NCBI GenBank assembly: GCA_028641055.1
Contig: CM054060.1
Location: 241,766,833 to 241,830,832 of the forward strand
Length of the DNA stretch: 64,000 nt
Direction of reading: 5' to 3'
Source: Alopecurus myosuroides
Taxonomy: Eukaryota; Streptophyta; Magnoliopsida; Poales; Poaceae
Part shown: piece after piece, positions 44,827 through 56,300 of the stretch
Layout of the letters: each line of letters begins with the position of its first letter
Position numbering within the stretch: the stretch's first letter is position 1
Notes under the pieces: model-generated
Seen by the model: the letters and a program-made list of their open reading frames with translations, nothing else
What the model was told of the DNA's origin: nothing
Databases searched by the model: none
Position numbers and translations under genes: made by a program

Positions 44827-47800
44827 AAAGGGTGATACAAAAGATACGGCAGCTGGCTGCACTAACCAACTACAGAAACATGATATACTTCCGGCTAACA
44901 GAAAGGAGATAAGATAGCAGAACGTAACCAACTATAACTAACTCCAAACAAACCCATCCTGGATCTCGCCCCTTATCCAAAGAAGCAATCCGAGGATAAC
45001 TCACACAGTTGGGTTAATGATGGTTCAAGTTATTGTGTCAATAAGACTATTACTAGTCAAGTTATCATTAGTTAGGTGTAAGTTGTTCTGAGTACTTGTT
45101 AGCCGGTACTTTCACCAAGTCAACCATAACCGCGGAAAACACGGCTTCTCGAGAAGATTTAACCCTGCAGGGGTGCACCAATTTGGTCGTACACGTAAGA
45201 ATATCCCGCCAGACGGGAATCAAACCCACCAAGCGAGGCACTCTACACAACTCAACTCTTCTTCGCATCAAGCCCAAAGCACCACGTGATGTGCGTGCGC
45301 GGCTAATCGAGCCCCACGAAGAAAAGGGGACCCTCATAGCACTCTAAGACCACGCCGCCCTAAATGCCGACTACAAAAGTTCCACCCTGGCCTCGGGTTC
45401 GTACCTGCATATGCGTGCATCAAATGGAAAGCCCGAACTAAGTGTGGCGATTTGGACGAGATGCGAATCGAATCAAATTGAGGGGGGCGCCCATACACGC
45501 TTCCCACATGCGGATAGTGCGCTCATCATGGATCAGTAGACAAGACCCTTTTCCTAATTAGGGTCGACACTAGCAGGCCTCAAAACCACGCCGGGCCTCC
45601 TGCCGGTGCCTTATCAACAAATTATTATTACCCATAGCATTAACAGGTTGATTGTTTAAACATCGAGCCCCAGAACATAAGTAACATAGTAACAGAAAGT
45701 AACGGCAACAGACTCGAGCAGAAACAACCCTAAGCATGCTAGTAAGACACGGGCAACAAGCAACGAGGTTATAGGTGTGGAGGTGAGGCTATATCAGGGT
45801 TAAAGGATAACATGTGATAGGTTCGAACACAAGCAACGATTCATAAGGCTAGCAGAATAGATAACGGAAAGTATCGGTATCCAATGTTGAAAGGAACACA
45901 ATGGTTCATGTGAGTGAATACTTGCCTGCAAACTCAGCAGCCTGGTACTGACCTAGATCCTCAGAAGGGGTGTCGTAAGTATCGTCTGTCTCAACATCGT
46001 CGTCTATTCGAGAAGAAGCAAACAAACCACGCAGAGAGACAAACAATCAATAACATGGCATAGTGCACAATCATGGGATGACGCATGACCATTTAATTGA
46101 TGCATCAAAATAAACTAGTTGACATGGTAACATAATCATGTTTAAATGGACCCATATGCAATTTGGATTGCATAGGGAAAAGGTCCATGAATTAAGGTGT
46201 AAATAAATGATCTACAAATACTTACCATGTGAAAGTTGATTAGCATGATGCATGCATGAGGAAAACAATAAGGAAAACAACAATAGAAACAATTTGAAAT
46301 AAGGTTTACCAAGTTTGGGATTTTATTTATTAAGTTTTTGGAATTTTGGTTTCTTAAAGGTGTCACACAAGCATTTGTTGTTTTCACCAATTTAAATTGT
46401 CCAAAATAGATAACAAAGTTCATTTTTGGAAAGAACACCAAATTTTTAGGTGGATTACATGTTTCAATTATTGAAAAAGGAATTAGAATAAATTACTTAT
46501 GAATTAAACAAGTTTAAACAAGATTTAAATGAATTTAATTCAAGTGTGCAATTATTTGAAATTTTATTTGTTCAAAACATTAAACCAAATTCATATTTGA
46601 AAAGTTTATACTCTTCTAGTTTGAAAACATATTTTATATGTTCAAAAATAATTTAATTTGAGCCAATTATGAATTTAGCAAATTTAAATGATTTAAACAA
46701 GGTTTAAATTATTTAACCAATTTTAATTATTCAAAACATGAAACAAAATTTATATTTGGAAAGGTGGTTCAAAATAGCATGGAAAACATATTTAATATGT
46801 GGCATTTGAATTAATATTGAATTAGTTATGCATTTAATCAAATTTAAAAGGAGTTGTTTGAATTTGAAATTTGAATGCATTTGAATTGTTCAAAACAGAA
46901 TACAAATGGTTTAAATAGATAGAGAATTTAATTTTGTTCAGGAAACATATTTTATTTGCATTATTTGGATTTAGAAATTAAAAGTTATTAGCATTTTAAA
47001 AGCAGGGACTATTCTGTAAGAGAAAAGGACTTAAATAAAAAGAAAATTGGGCAGAAATCATTTTTCACTCCGCAGTGGCTAGCTCCAGCCACTGACAGAG
47101 GGGCCCCTGGGCCACGGTGGCCCGCGTGGTGCACAACAGCTGACAGGGGGGCCCTCCTGTCAGTGCTGTTCGCAAAAATGTGGGGATTTTATTTGCGGGA
47201 GGCAGGGATCGAACCCTGGCCTCCCGAGCGCGCGTGCTAGCTGCTACCACTGCGCTGCGATTCGTTCCTTGACAGTATAGGATGCGCGGACAGGTTATTG
47301 TTCAGTTTCAGTTAGCTAACTGAAACTGACGAAGTTGCTGCCTTTCTGAACCTGACGGAAAACAATCGCCGGCGGCGAGCTGCCGTGCTCGTGCTGTTGC
47401 TCGCTGCGGTGTGCTATGGTGATGTGCGCGTGCGTGCAGCAGAGAAGGAACAGGAGGGGGAGGATGGCGTGCTCACTGTCGCTGTAGAGGAAGCAGCGGC
47501 TCGACGGCGAGGTGGACGACGGCGATAGCTGCGAGGATGGCGGCGGAGATGCAGACCCCTCCTGTGCTCGCTGAGGTGTCCAAGAGGTAGAAGGTGGTAC
47601 GGGGGGGCTGATCCCCGTGGTTAGCCAGCGAGGTGGAGTGTGGGAACGGCGGCGATCACCATGGATTCAGAGGTGGGTGGCGCTCGGTGGTGTCGGTGGT
47701 GGTTGCAGAGAAGAGATCGGCGGCGATTGAGGGAGATAGGGGAGGTCTAGGGTTAGGGCAGCGCTCAGGGAGTCCTCGGGTTAGGTTTATAGGGGAGTAG

Positions 47801-48552
47801 GGGCGACAGTGGCCGTCCCATCGCGACGGCGTCGACGTGGGCAGCGCGGATGCGCTGCCGTACGTGTGGAAGAAGGTGAGCGAGGGGGTACCGGGCCGGT
47901 GGTTAGGTGGGCTGGGCCTGCTGCCCCCCTCACTGTGCGTATTTTTTTTCCTTCTGTTTTTTTTTTTGCTGAAAAGAAATAGGAAGAAAAAGGCTAGATT
48001 TTGGGGTTAGAAAAATTAGGTAAAATTTGTGTAAGTTAATTAGGTCAACAGCAACAACTTGCAAAGTTTATCTTTAAAAAATATTTCAAATTTGTTGATG
48101 TTTGGAATTTGTTTGAAATTTGGGTGAAATTAACATTAATTGAATAATTTTGACTTAAGCAACTTAGAAGTTTTAAATTCAAATTTATTGTGAAACAAGT
48201 GATTGATTTGTTTTGCAAATTTCATAAGTTCAAAATGGTTGCTGTTTGTAATTGAATTTGAATAGAATTTGGATTAAGTGAATTATTAAAAGCCATAATT
48301 TTAAATAGTTTGAACCTTATGGTTTAATGGAAACAATTGAATGTTTTATTTGAACTTTTTATTTGGAAAATTGTAACAGAGAAAGTATGAAAGAAAACAT
48401 TTGAAAATTGTTTGAATTTCAATTGTGAAAACAAAGGAAAACAGATGGGAACAAAATGAAAACAAATGCAATGATTAAGATGCCATGATGCAAAACATTA
48501 ATAAAACAAGAAACAAACATTTTAAGGTAATTTTCATACTTGGGATGTTACA
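44827..48552 (-). repeat. Solo family-B LTR, segment 2 (rest of LTR to its start)
   Basis: It continues segment 1 (29186-29838) after element C and runs to the LTR start TGTAACATCCC at 48552. Together 4379 bp, close to the full LTR at 23067-27487. No internal element sequence is attached, so this is a solo LTR from recombination between the two LTRs of a former element. It holds acidic exon 1 near 46003-45926, a tRNA-like segment and the promoter region near 47800. Confidence 0.93.
47196..47262 (-). other. tRNA-like segment in the solo family-B LTR
   Basis: On the minus strand an A-box-like GCGCAGTGGTAGC (47243-47256) is followed about 35 bp later by a consensus B box GGTTCGATCC (47206-47215) and CTGCCTCCCGC. 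This is the spacing of an internal RNA polymerase III promoter. I could not draw a complete cloverleaf, so I do not call it a tRNA gene. Confidence 0.5.
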
Positions 48553-48557
48553 AACAT
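48553..48557 (+). repeat. Target-site duplication (right) of the solo family-B LTR
   Basis: AACAT, partner of 29181-29185. Confidence 0.85.
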
Positions 48558-49109
48558 CTCTGCCAATTGGGATATATATATTGCTGGAAGCCGATTTTCA
48601 CGATGAACATCTCTTTATCGTTCCTCTGCCATTGATGACACAATTCAGAAGTTCCATTTGTCTTCTTTGTCCCCTGTGAAATTCCATCAATCAGCAAGCA
48701 TACATAATGCATACACACATAGAGAAAGATAGGTACTCTGAAATATAAGTAAGTACTGTTTATTTGGCACATAAATTTCATCTGGATAGGTGAAACAAAC
48801 CTTGATGAGGTGTATCCTTTCTGTGCCCGGTTTCATAGCAATTATGGAAAAATGATCTCAGCTTGGCCTCTTTCTCTGGGTCTGGATCCTTCTTGGCGAA
48901 CCATCGGTGACACGTCGAGATCATTAGAAATCACTTGTTGCAGGACATAAAGTCAATTGTTTTCATGGTCACTTCGGAGATTTGTCAACGACATGAGCTA
49001 CAGGTAGAGGATTTAATCTGGAAACAACCATGATGAGCTTGTCAGTCTAACCTACGTTTATAGAAGTATTTAGCGCAGAAGATGATCTTGTCAATCGCTT
49101 GAAAAATGT
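48558..49109. other. Host-type flank right of the solo LTR
   Basis: Unique-looking sequence with no protein recognised. It may be intron or downstream sequence of the F-box-like remnant, whose possible splice donor (minus strand, CATCAG|GTAAAC near 49115) points into it. Confidence 0.35.
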
Positions 49110-49114
49110 TTACC

Positions 49115-49495
49115 TGATGAGGACTGCATAAGCGGGTTGCCCCTTCGTCAATGTTGTTCCGGGAGCGGCACCTGCCGCTGGGGCGTAGCGCGGCACGGGG
49201 GTGACTGCATCAGTGGGGGCGGGAGAGGGTGGCGCCATGTTTCGATGTGCACCATCGGCGACCTCGCGCAAGGCTGCGTAGGCCGGAGGCCGTGGGAGAG
49301 CAGCCGGCAGTGAGGAGCTGATCGACTTCCACGAGCTGCGCAGGCGCGCTCGGTCATGGCATGGCAGAAGGAGGCGAGGGGCGAGCGCCGCTGGACCGGG
49401 CAGGAGGATGAAGATCTCCTCCAAGTTCTCGTCCGCGAGGGCCAGGAGCGGCATCTGTCTCCCGCATCGTTGGTTGGCAGCGCCGGCGAGGCCAT
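49115..49495 (-). pseudogene. F-box-like gene remnant, frameshifted
   Basis: On the minus strand ATG 49495 gives MASPALPTNDAG, then the frame must shift to read LALADENLEEIFILLPGPAALA (about 49450-49385), which has the pattern of a plant F-box (L..E.L.EIF..LP....L). Downstream frames are GC-rich and inconsistent, and no C-terminal domain is visible. F-box proteins are substrate receptors of SCF ubiquitin ligases. The call rests on one motif of about 20 residues and is tentative. Confidence 0.4.
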
Positions 49496-49692
49496 GGCGG
49501 GCGGCCGGTCGAGCGCCGGCGGCGTAGAGAGAAGGATGGGGATCGGTGGTTGTGGCTTCGGGCTTGTGGTGCAGAAGCTCCAGGATGTGATCGAGCGGCC
49601 CATGGAAGAAGATGAAAGCTCAGTGAGGAGTGGCGAACCGGAGATGGGGTCAACAAGAGCCAAAGAGTGATGATTAGTTTTTTTTTTTATTA

Positions 49693-50014
49693 GGTCATCC
49701 GTAATGGTCCAGCTTGGCTCGTATCTTAGAGAGCCAGGTCAGATAATCTTACGTGGAGATAATTAAATGAAGAGAAACATAGAAACCGTTTCCTATATAG
49801 TCTACGGCTCTTGACACATAATCCAAGACAAAAGAATATTTTACTAATCGTTTGACCAATTAGCAGCCAGGCCCGTTGCTGGGCATTGAGAAAAAGAATT
49901 AAATGTGGTGGGTCAAATAAGAAACGATGGACTGCATGTTGACGTCTCTTAATAATCGTTGATGACCTGTAACACCATTAGATACGGCTTTGCCATTCTC
50001 CACTACGAAAGACC
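49693..50014. mobile_element. Tourist-like MITE 1 (322 bp)
   Basis: Ends GGTCATCCGTAATGG and, inverted, GGTCTTTCGTAGTGG form an imperfect inverted repeat, flanked by TTA at 49690-49692 and 50015-50017. This is the target-site pattern of PIF/Harbinger-derived MITEs. Non-coding and AT-rich. Confidence 0.7.
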
Positions 50015-50017
50015 TTA

Positions 50018-50328
50018 GACTAGTCATAGTGGTGGTATCATAGGTGGTATCATGTAATTTGGTCCCACAAAAAAGCTGATGTGGTAGCTAATTAAAGAAG
50101 AGAGGGATGATAAGAGTAACATAGATAGGTACCGTATCATGACACGTAAAACTAGAAAAAGTAATGTCAACTAAATCTTATACACACATTTACATTGAGA
50201 TTCTACAAAATAATAAATAGAGTGGGACTATGATACTACCACATGATACTATACACTATAGAGGTAGTATCATATATCAATAACATGCGCATGATACTTG
50301 TATATGATACTCCCCACTATGAGCAGTC
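50018..50328. mobile_element. Tourist-like MITE 2 (311 bp), abutting MITE 1
   Basis: Ends GACTAGTCATAGTGG and, inverted, GACTGCTCATAGTGG, flanked by TTA at 50015-50017 and 50329-50331. Inside, GATACTACC/GGTAGTATC words recur in both orientations. The left TTA is shared with MITE 1. Confidence 0.8.
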
Positions 50329-50331
50329 TTA

Positions 50332-51256
50332 CAATACAGCCAAAGGGACATGTCGAGTTGTCGACCAGAGAGAGAGGGTTTGTGCATATGTTAACTGAAA
50401 TTGTCCAGAGAGAGGAGCACTAATATATAGGAGTTACTTGTTTCATCATAGAGTGGATAGTTCTAACTTTGATCCTTCCTCTAATAGAAACCATGCAATC
50501 ATTTTTCCTTCTCTCGGAGCTGCACAGCTTAGATATAATGAGCACACTTCGCACCAAGCCTTGCTAAACCAGATTAGCTAATTTAGACACCCCTCACAAA
50601 AAAAAAACTAATTTAGACATAGATCTCCGTATAATTTTTCTGTGCTTACAAATAATCCCATGATTTTTTTAATATATGCGATTTTTAATTATATACAATT
50701 TTGGAGGCAATAAGCACTGACACGATGACGTTGGATGGGAACAAAAGCTTACTGAGATCTATACGATCGAAAGATGTGCAACCGAGAGTTATACATTTGT
50801 GTTATTTAATACTAAAGATTCATCATTTTTTCTATTGTTTTCCTCTTTGTAGATTGTTGATGTGACATAAATAGATATCTTCGGTGTTTCGAAAGAATCT
50901 GCCGACATGATGGTTGAAGAGTCTGAAAACTCAACAAGTTCTACACAATTAAAAGTCGCGAGAATTGTACATTTCTATTTTAATATTGTATACAGATGTT
51001 CTATATACCAATTTTGTAGATCGTGGACCAGATCGAAATAAATAACACCGACACTGAATCAATCAACATAGACCCCAATATGGTGCTACCGGAAAAGACT
51101 AAAAACGTATATATTATGTAATATTTTATGACCATCTTTTTCTTATTAATGAACCGGTATTATTTTTCTTATACATGAATGTTATGTATGTATTATACTC
51201 ACAGACTTTACGAGAAAAATAAATAGATCCGTAGCAACGCACGGGAATTCAGCTAG
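50332..51256 (+). mobile_element. Possible Helitron-like 3' end (terminus CTAG|T at 51256)
   Basis: The stretch GTAGCAACGCACGGGAATTC followed by AGCTAG|T is a recurrent terminal motif in grass repeats that I associate with Helitron 3' ends (CTRR followed by T). The 5' end (TC) is not located, so the left limit is arbitrary. The rest of the interval is AT-rich and without genes. Confidence 0.35.
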
Positions 51257-52482
51257 TCACCTTTAATAATAGTAAAGATTAGGCAGTATCTCGTGTTCGT
51301 ACGTCCCTCATCAGGCTCCAACAACCCACGGACGGGAAAAAGAAGGAAACACGCACGCAAGTACCGCTATGTTGTTTGCCGATCCTGCCTCGAAATAAAA
51401 GGGACAGTTAGTCAAATAGTCATCCACATCCCACGCATGCTCGCATCTAAAACAAGTAAGGCCGAACTACCTGCCGCGCCTCTGCGGCCATCCACGTGGC
51501 GATCCTGGGATGGTTTTGGCGTGGGATTTTGTCCTGCTCGTTAGTTTGTCCGCTCCTTCGACAAAGAAACAAAAAGGGGTCGTGAGGAGTAGCAGCCCCA
51601 CGACACAAAACCTATTGTCCCCGTTACCTCGCGCCGCCGCCTCTGGCTCTCTCCTCCCCTCGCCGCCGCTGCCTGGCGCACCCCCTCGCTCTCTCTGGGC
51701 GATCCCCGACTCTCGACCTCGACCCCCTCCCCATGCCGTCACTCAGGTACGAGCGGCGTCGTCCATGGCCGCAGTCATCAGCACGAGGACCGCGAGCCTC
51801 CTCCCCCGCATGGCTGCAGTCGTCGCCGGCTGCTACTCCTAGTTCAAGATCCATTCATCAAGGTCTGCAACCATGCGTTGCTCCAATCCTAGGGTATCTT
51901 TCACCCCGCCGCTGCCACCACATCCCATCCTGGCTGCCTCTTGCCGCAGATGGGGCTGAATCGAATCTCCGCCTGAGAGCCTGCATCACCCAGAAGGATA
52001 AATGTGCCGCGGTGATTCAGGTTTGCATACCCTTGCCATCACTCCTGTCTCTCCCCTTTGGTCTCATGGAAGAGGTGTCCGCTGCAGGGGCATGAAATAG
52101 AGTAAGCCAAGGAAGGAGATGGGGGCCAAGGAGGGTCGCCACCACTGCCATCACCGCCTGAGTCCCGTTCAAGAATCCTTTGTTCCCGTCGCTGTGCTCG
52201 CGCCGCCCTTTCTCTCTGCCTTCTCTGCATCTCCATACTAGGAGAAGGAGTGCAGGGCTGCTCAGGATTCCGATAGCCATTGCCGACGGTGGTCAGGCGG
52301 AGCACGTGCGGGGAAGCAGGTCACCGTCCTAAAAACTACTCATATTGTGAACCAGAGGGAGTACTACTTTCGGTCTGTCAGATTATTTGCATGTGTTTTA
52401 AGTTAATTCTTATTTTTTTCTGCAACTAAATGATACAAAATGTTACACTTACTAATCATTCGGTACATTGCTTGTGTTACAG
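51257..52482. other. GC-rich upstream region, no gene recognised; MITE end remnant at 52324-52363
   Basis: 51500-52310 is GC-rich with CT-rich stretches like a 5' UTR or first exon, but no reading frame matches a protein I know. It could be a promoter-side fragment or captured exon. At 52324-52363 the words CCGTCCTAAAAACTACT and CAGAGGGAGTAC look like the end of a degraded Stowaway MITE. The pyruvate kinase-like exons begin right after. Confidence 0.35.
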
Positions 52483-53360
52483 GAGGAATGATGTCGCTTG
52501 TCGTGAAGTCGAAAACAACTGACTCAGCAAGTATGTAGTAGTTGATAGTGGAGACTTGAAATCAAGGCGCGACATTAATGTACGAGGCAAGAGCACAACA
52601 CTGCCCTCTATAGCAGGTTTGTTTGTTTCTTCTCTAACATGTTCAATTGTCACATAGTTGTGCAGATTGGGAAGATATCAAGCTTGGTGTTGAAAACGGT
52701 GTTGATTTATGCGTTGTTTCATTTATGAAGGATGCCAAAGTTATTCATGAACTGCCTGAAAAGTAATGTTTTTTTGTCATCTATGGAAGTCCTGAAAACT
52801 ACATCGGGAGCTTACTCAATATTTTATTTGGTCTTTTAATATCCAGGTGCTAATGCGGATATCTATGTCATTCCAAAAATTGGGAGTGTTGATTCAATTC
52901 CAAATCTCCAGTCGATTATTTTAGCTTCAGATGGGGTAAGGGCATCTCCAGCCGTCCCCCCCAGAGCCTCCCCAGGGGGTTTTTCGCGGCGGAAGCGGCG
53001 AATAGCGCCGCTTCTTCACCACTCGGCCCCCCCAGAGGCCCAAATAGCGCCGTTTCGGCGCTAAATAGCGCCGCGGCACCCAGGCCAAACCCAGCCCGCT
53101 GGGTTCGGCCTGGGGGGGGGGGGGCGAAACTGCGTGGCCGCGCGCGTGGGCCAGCTCGGTCAGCGACGCGACGAGAAAGCGCGGGAACAGAACCGCCCGT
53201 GATCGTCTTCTCGGCTACCGCGCGGTCAAAGGCTGCCGGCGTTTATGGCGTGGCGGTCGCCCAGTGCATGCGCCCCGCCCAAAGGCTGCCGGCGTAATGG
53301 CGTGGCTGGCGGCAGCGAGGGGACGCGCGCGCGCAGTAAATGCCCGGCCGCTCACCGCGC

Positions 53361-53367
53361 TATAAAA
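53361..53367 (+). promoter_or_regulatory. TATA box of the Harbinger-borne ORF
   Basis: TATAAAA about 100 bp upstream of the ATG at 53464, in a GC-rich context typical of a grass promoter. Confidence 0.6.
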
Positions 53368-53463
53368 CCCCCCGGCCGCGCGGCGCGCCCCACCATTCTT
53401 CACACCGGCGACCTCTCCTCCTCCCCTCTCTCGACGCCCTCCTCCTCCCCTCTCTCCACGAAG

Positions 53464-54566
53464 ATGTCGGACGGAGCTGCGGCGAACGGCTTCCCGCACC
53501 ACAACCTGCGCCGGAGCGAGGCGATGGCGCTGTACCGCGCGGGCTATCCTTGCCCGCCGGACACGCGCCTTCCTAGCTCCGCCGCGGGGGCGAGCCGCTG
53601 GACCCTCAGCGCCGACGGAGTCCCCGTTCCTCCCCTTCCCTCCACCGACGCCGAGTTCCGCCGCGCCATCCGCGAGATGCGCGACGGAATGGCAAACCCC
53701 CAGAACTACCCGCCCACCGGCGTGGACGAGTTCTGGTGGGGGCGGCTCACGACACGCCGCGACCGGGAGCTGGACTCCGAGAACGACAACGGCCCTGTCG
53801 ACGAGCGTTTCAACGCCCACGGGCGGCGCCGCTGGTGGAGCGCCCCTGTCAGGACCCTCGAGGAGGTCCTCCAGCACATCAACGTCGGCAACCAGCCGCG
53901 CCTGGAGATGCCGCCGCCGCAGGCCGCCCAACCGTGGGTGGCACGGCGGACCGGCGCGTCTTCCTCGACCGCGACCTCGAGTTCCTCCGCCGGCCACTCT
54001 GTCTCCACCTCCCCCCCTTTCTCAGCGCCGGAGCGCCTGCCCGCAGGCGCAGCGGCGGCGCGCTCCGCATCGGCGAGCCACGCTTCGAACGCGTGGTTCG
54101 CCCGAAGACGGAGAACGCCGGCGACGACGGCGAGGACGAGTGGCCCGACCAAAAGGTCGCGGAGCAGCTGTCGCTGGACACGCTGCAACCACTCGACGTC
54201 GACACCGCCGCCCGGTGGAGCCTGCGGGACACCACCGAGGCGGAGCTCGAACTTCAGCTCCGCCTGCTGGCTGAAGCCGAGCAACGCAAGGCGGCGCGCG
54301 AGCGTGAGGCCACCGCCAAAGCGGCCCGCCTCCGCGTCCCTCCCCCGCTGCAGAAGGAGACCGAGTACGTCATCCTCGACCCGGACTCCGACGACGAGGC
54401 CGCGATCCAGCAAGCCCTCGAGGCGAGCAGGTGGGATTGCGGCGGCGGCGACGAGGGACAGGGGGGAGCAGGCGCCCCGGCGACGCCCCCAGCGACGACG
54501 ACGACGGCGGCGGCGACTACAGCCAGGCGATCGCCGCCAGCCTCGGCCTTAAATAGTTTGTTTTAG
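53464..54566 (+). pseudogene. ORF carried by the Harbinger-type element, one frameshift, function unknown
   Basis: ATG 53464 starts MSDGAAANGFPHHNLRRSEA. The first frame contains DEFWWGRLTTRRDRELD and a Trp pair with RTLEEVLQHI (HGRRRWWSAPVRTLEEVLQH), followed by a Pro/Ser-rich linker. The sensible continuation (RIGEPRFERVVRPKTEN, then an acidic helix-rich C-terminus with LELQLRLLAEAEQRKAAR and YVILDPDSDDEAAIQQALEA) is in another frame up to 54566. An indel near the C-run at 54010-54017 therefore breaks it. I recognise this type of protein as a repeated hypothetical family in grasses, associated with transposons, but know no function. It is not a transposase that I can recognise. Confidence 0.55.
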
Positions 54567-56300
54567 TTTAAATTTTTCGTTCTAGCTTTAAATTCGCGCC
54601 GAATATGTACGCAGTTTCCAAATTTCAATAAAATTCGACTAGTTTTGCAAATGCGTTTGTTTTGGGCCGATTCTTGGGCTCGGGACGCGACTGGGAAACG
54701 CGCCCCCCCGGTTCCAGAATAGCGCCGTTTAGCGCCGCGGCGGCCCCAAAACGGCGGCGTTTTGGCCCCTGGGGGGCGCAACGACTGGAGATGCCCTAAG
54801 ACCCTCCTGTATTATTAGTTCATTCATGTTGGTTTATCATGTTAAAACAAGCGGCAACTTCTTCCCAAATGTAAATTACTTTAGACAGTTGAATCATGAG
54901 AAGTGAGACCATGAGGAGCTTTGGTTGTAATTGAAACTTTTGAACACATTGTTCTTATATTGTATGAATTACCTTTTTTTCCATTATGTAAAGATGCGTC
55001 CCTATGTGCACATGAAGGTCTTATATATATGATAATGAAAACGTTATAATTCACTGCCGTCTTGGATTTTTTTATGACCGCTAAATACTGAACTTCTTGA
55101 AATGTTTATAGGCAATGGTGGCTCGTGGAGACCTGGGTGCTAAACTTCCAGTTGAGTAACTTCCTTTACTACAGGTGAGACTGAAAAACAATATATATAA
55201 TTTTAGGGCGTCGAGAAAATATTCATATTTTGTACACCCCTTTTTTGTTAATTCTCCTAAATGCGACCAATCGCCAATTAAATCTAAACTGCAATACCTG
55301 TTACAGGAGGAGATTATCAGAACATGCCGAAGCATGCAGAAACCAGTAATTGTTGCCACAAATATGTTGGAAAGCATGATAGATCATCCAAATCCAACAA
55401 GGGCTGAAGTTTTGATATAGCAATCGCTATTTGGGAAGCTGCTGATACCATTATGCTCTCTGGTGAAATTGCTCATGGAAAGTAAGTTTTCAACCCGGTC
55501 TTATGTGTAGTAATCAAGCAATTACGTAAGAGCTTTTAGTGGATACAAATCTACATTCATTTACATTGCATTTTGCCTTACATCTATATCTTGCTGTGTT
55601 AAGGTACCAATTGAAGGCAGTGAAGGTGATGCACACCGTGGCACTTACAACATGATCCAGCCTTTATGACCCAACTAAAGCTCCCAGTCTTGTTGCACAA
55701 CCACATGTACGCGAATCCTTTTTTTCTGCTTTCTGCACCTTCAACCCACTATACATTGTCTCTGCTTTATTTGATGTTCATAGTTTACTGCCTTACACCC
55801 TCTGTTATAATACCTTGCTTTCGCATGATTATCTTTGTAGGCTCTACTTAATGACGACTTCTGCAAAACCAATTGAGTAAAATGTTCGAATCTCATGCAA
55901 AGATGATGACAAACATCCTTCGTACACCGATCATTGTGTTTACACATGTCGGCTCCATGGATGTTCTTCTGAGCCACTACCATCCCTTTTCTACCATATA
56001 TGCATTCACAGATGAGTAAGTTATTTTGTGCTTTTTACTGACACTATGCCAAAATATAATTACCCTTTTGTGAAATCCACTCTGGGACTAGGTTTTGAAT
56101 TGATTTGTGATACCAAGCATCCAATAGAATAAATGATCAGAAGGGGAAATAGATGCTCTGTAGTACCGACAATGTCATTCCAGTATTCTTGCAGAGTACA
56201 AGTGAAGCAACAACTGGCAAGGTGTGGTTCACTGGTCCTATTCTCATGGAATTCTCCGATGACGCAAAAGAGAATTTCTCGAGAGCAATTACCGGTGCTG

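Larger units (their letters stand above)
52940..54796 (+). mobile_element. PIF/Harbinger-type element (1857 bp) in a pyruvate kinase intron
   Basis: Inverted termini GGGCATCTCCAGCCGT (left) and, inverted on the right, GGGCATCTCCAGTCGT are flanked by TAA at 52937-52939 and 54797-54799. It sits one base after the first base of the intron donor: removing the element and one TAA restores GTAAG. It is GC-rich, carries one ORF with its own TATA box, and shows no transposase, so it is non-autonomous. Confidence 0.85.
52483..56300 (+). pseudogene. Plastid-type pyruvate kinase gene fragment with introns, pseudogene
   Basis: Eight consecutive exons match plant plastidial pyruvate kinase: 52483-52616 (MMSLVVKSKT), 52666-52762 (DWEDIKLGVENGVD), 52847-52935 (YVIPKIGSVDSIPNLQSII), 55112-55174 (AMVARGDLGAKLPVE), 55307-55481 ([19 protein letters not shown]), 55604-55706 (KAVKVMHTVAL), 55841-56015 (NILRTPIIVFTHVGSM), 56196-56300. 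Splice sites are mostly intact (acceptors ending CAG or TAG, GT donors), so this is a duplicated genomic piece, not a retrocopy. The N-terminal exons (transit peptide, first half of the barrel) and the last exon are missing. There are stops in the first, fourth and sixth of these exons and a one-base loss in the fifth (near 55411). Pyruvate kinase makes pyruvate and ATP from phosphoenolpyruvate and ADP; this copy cannot. Confidence 0.9.

Noticed and set aside
47196..47262. A functional tRNA gene on the minus strand
   Set aside because: A and B boxes are present but I could not form the acceptor and anticodon stems, and the other LTR copy is degenerate. Kept only as a tRNA-like segment.
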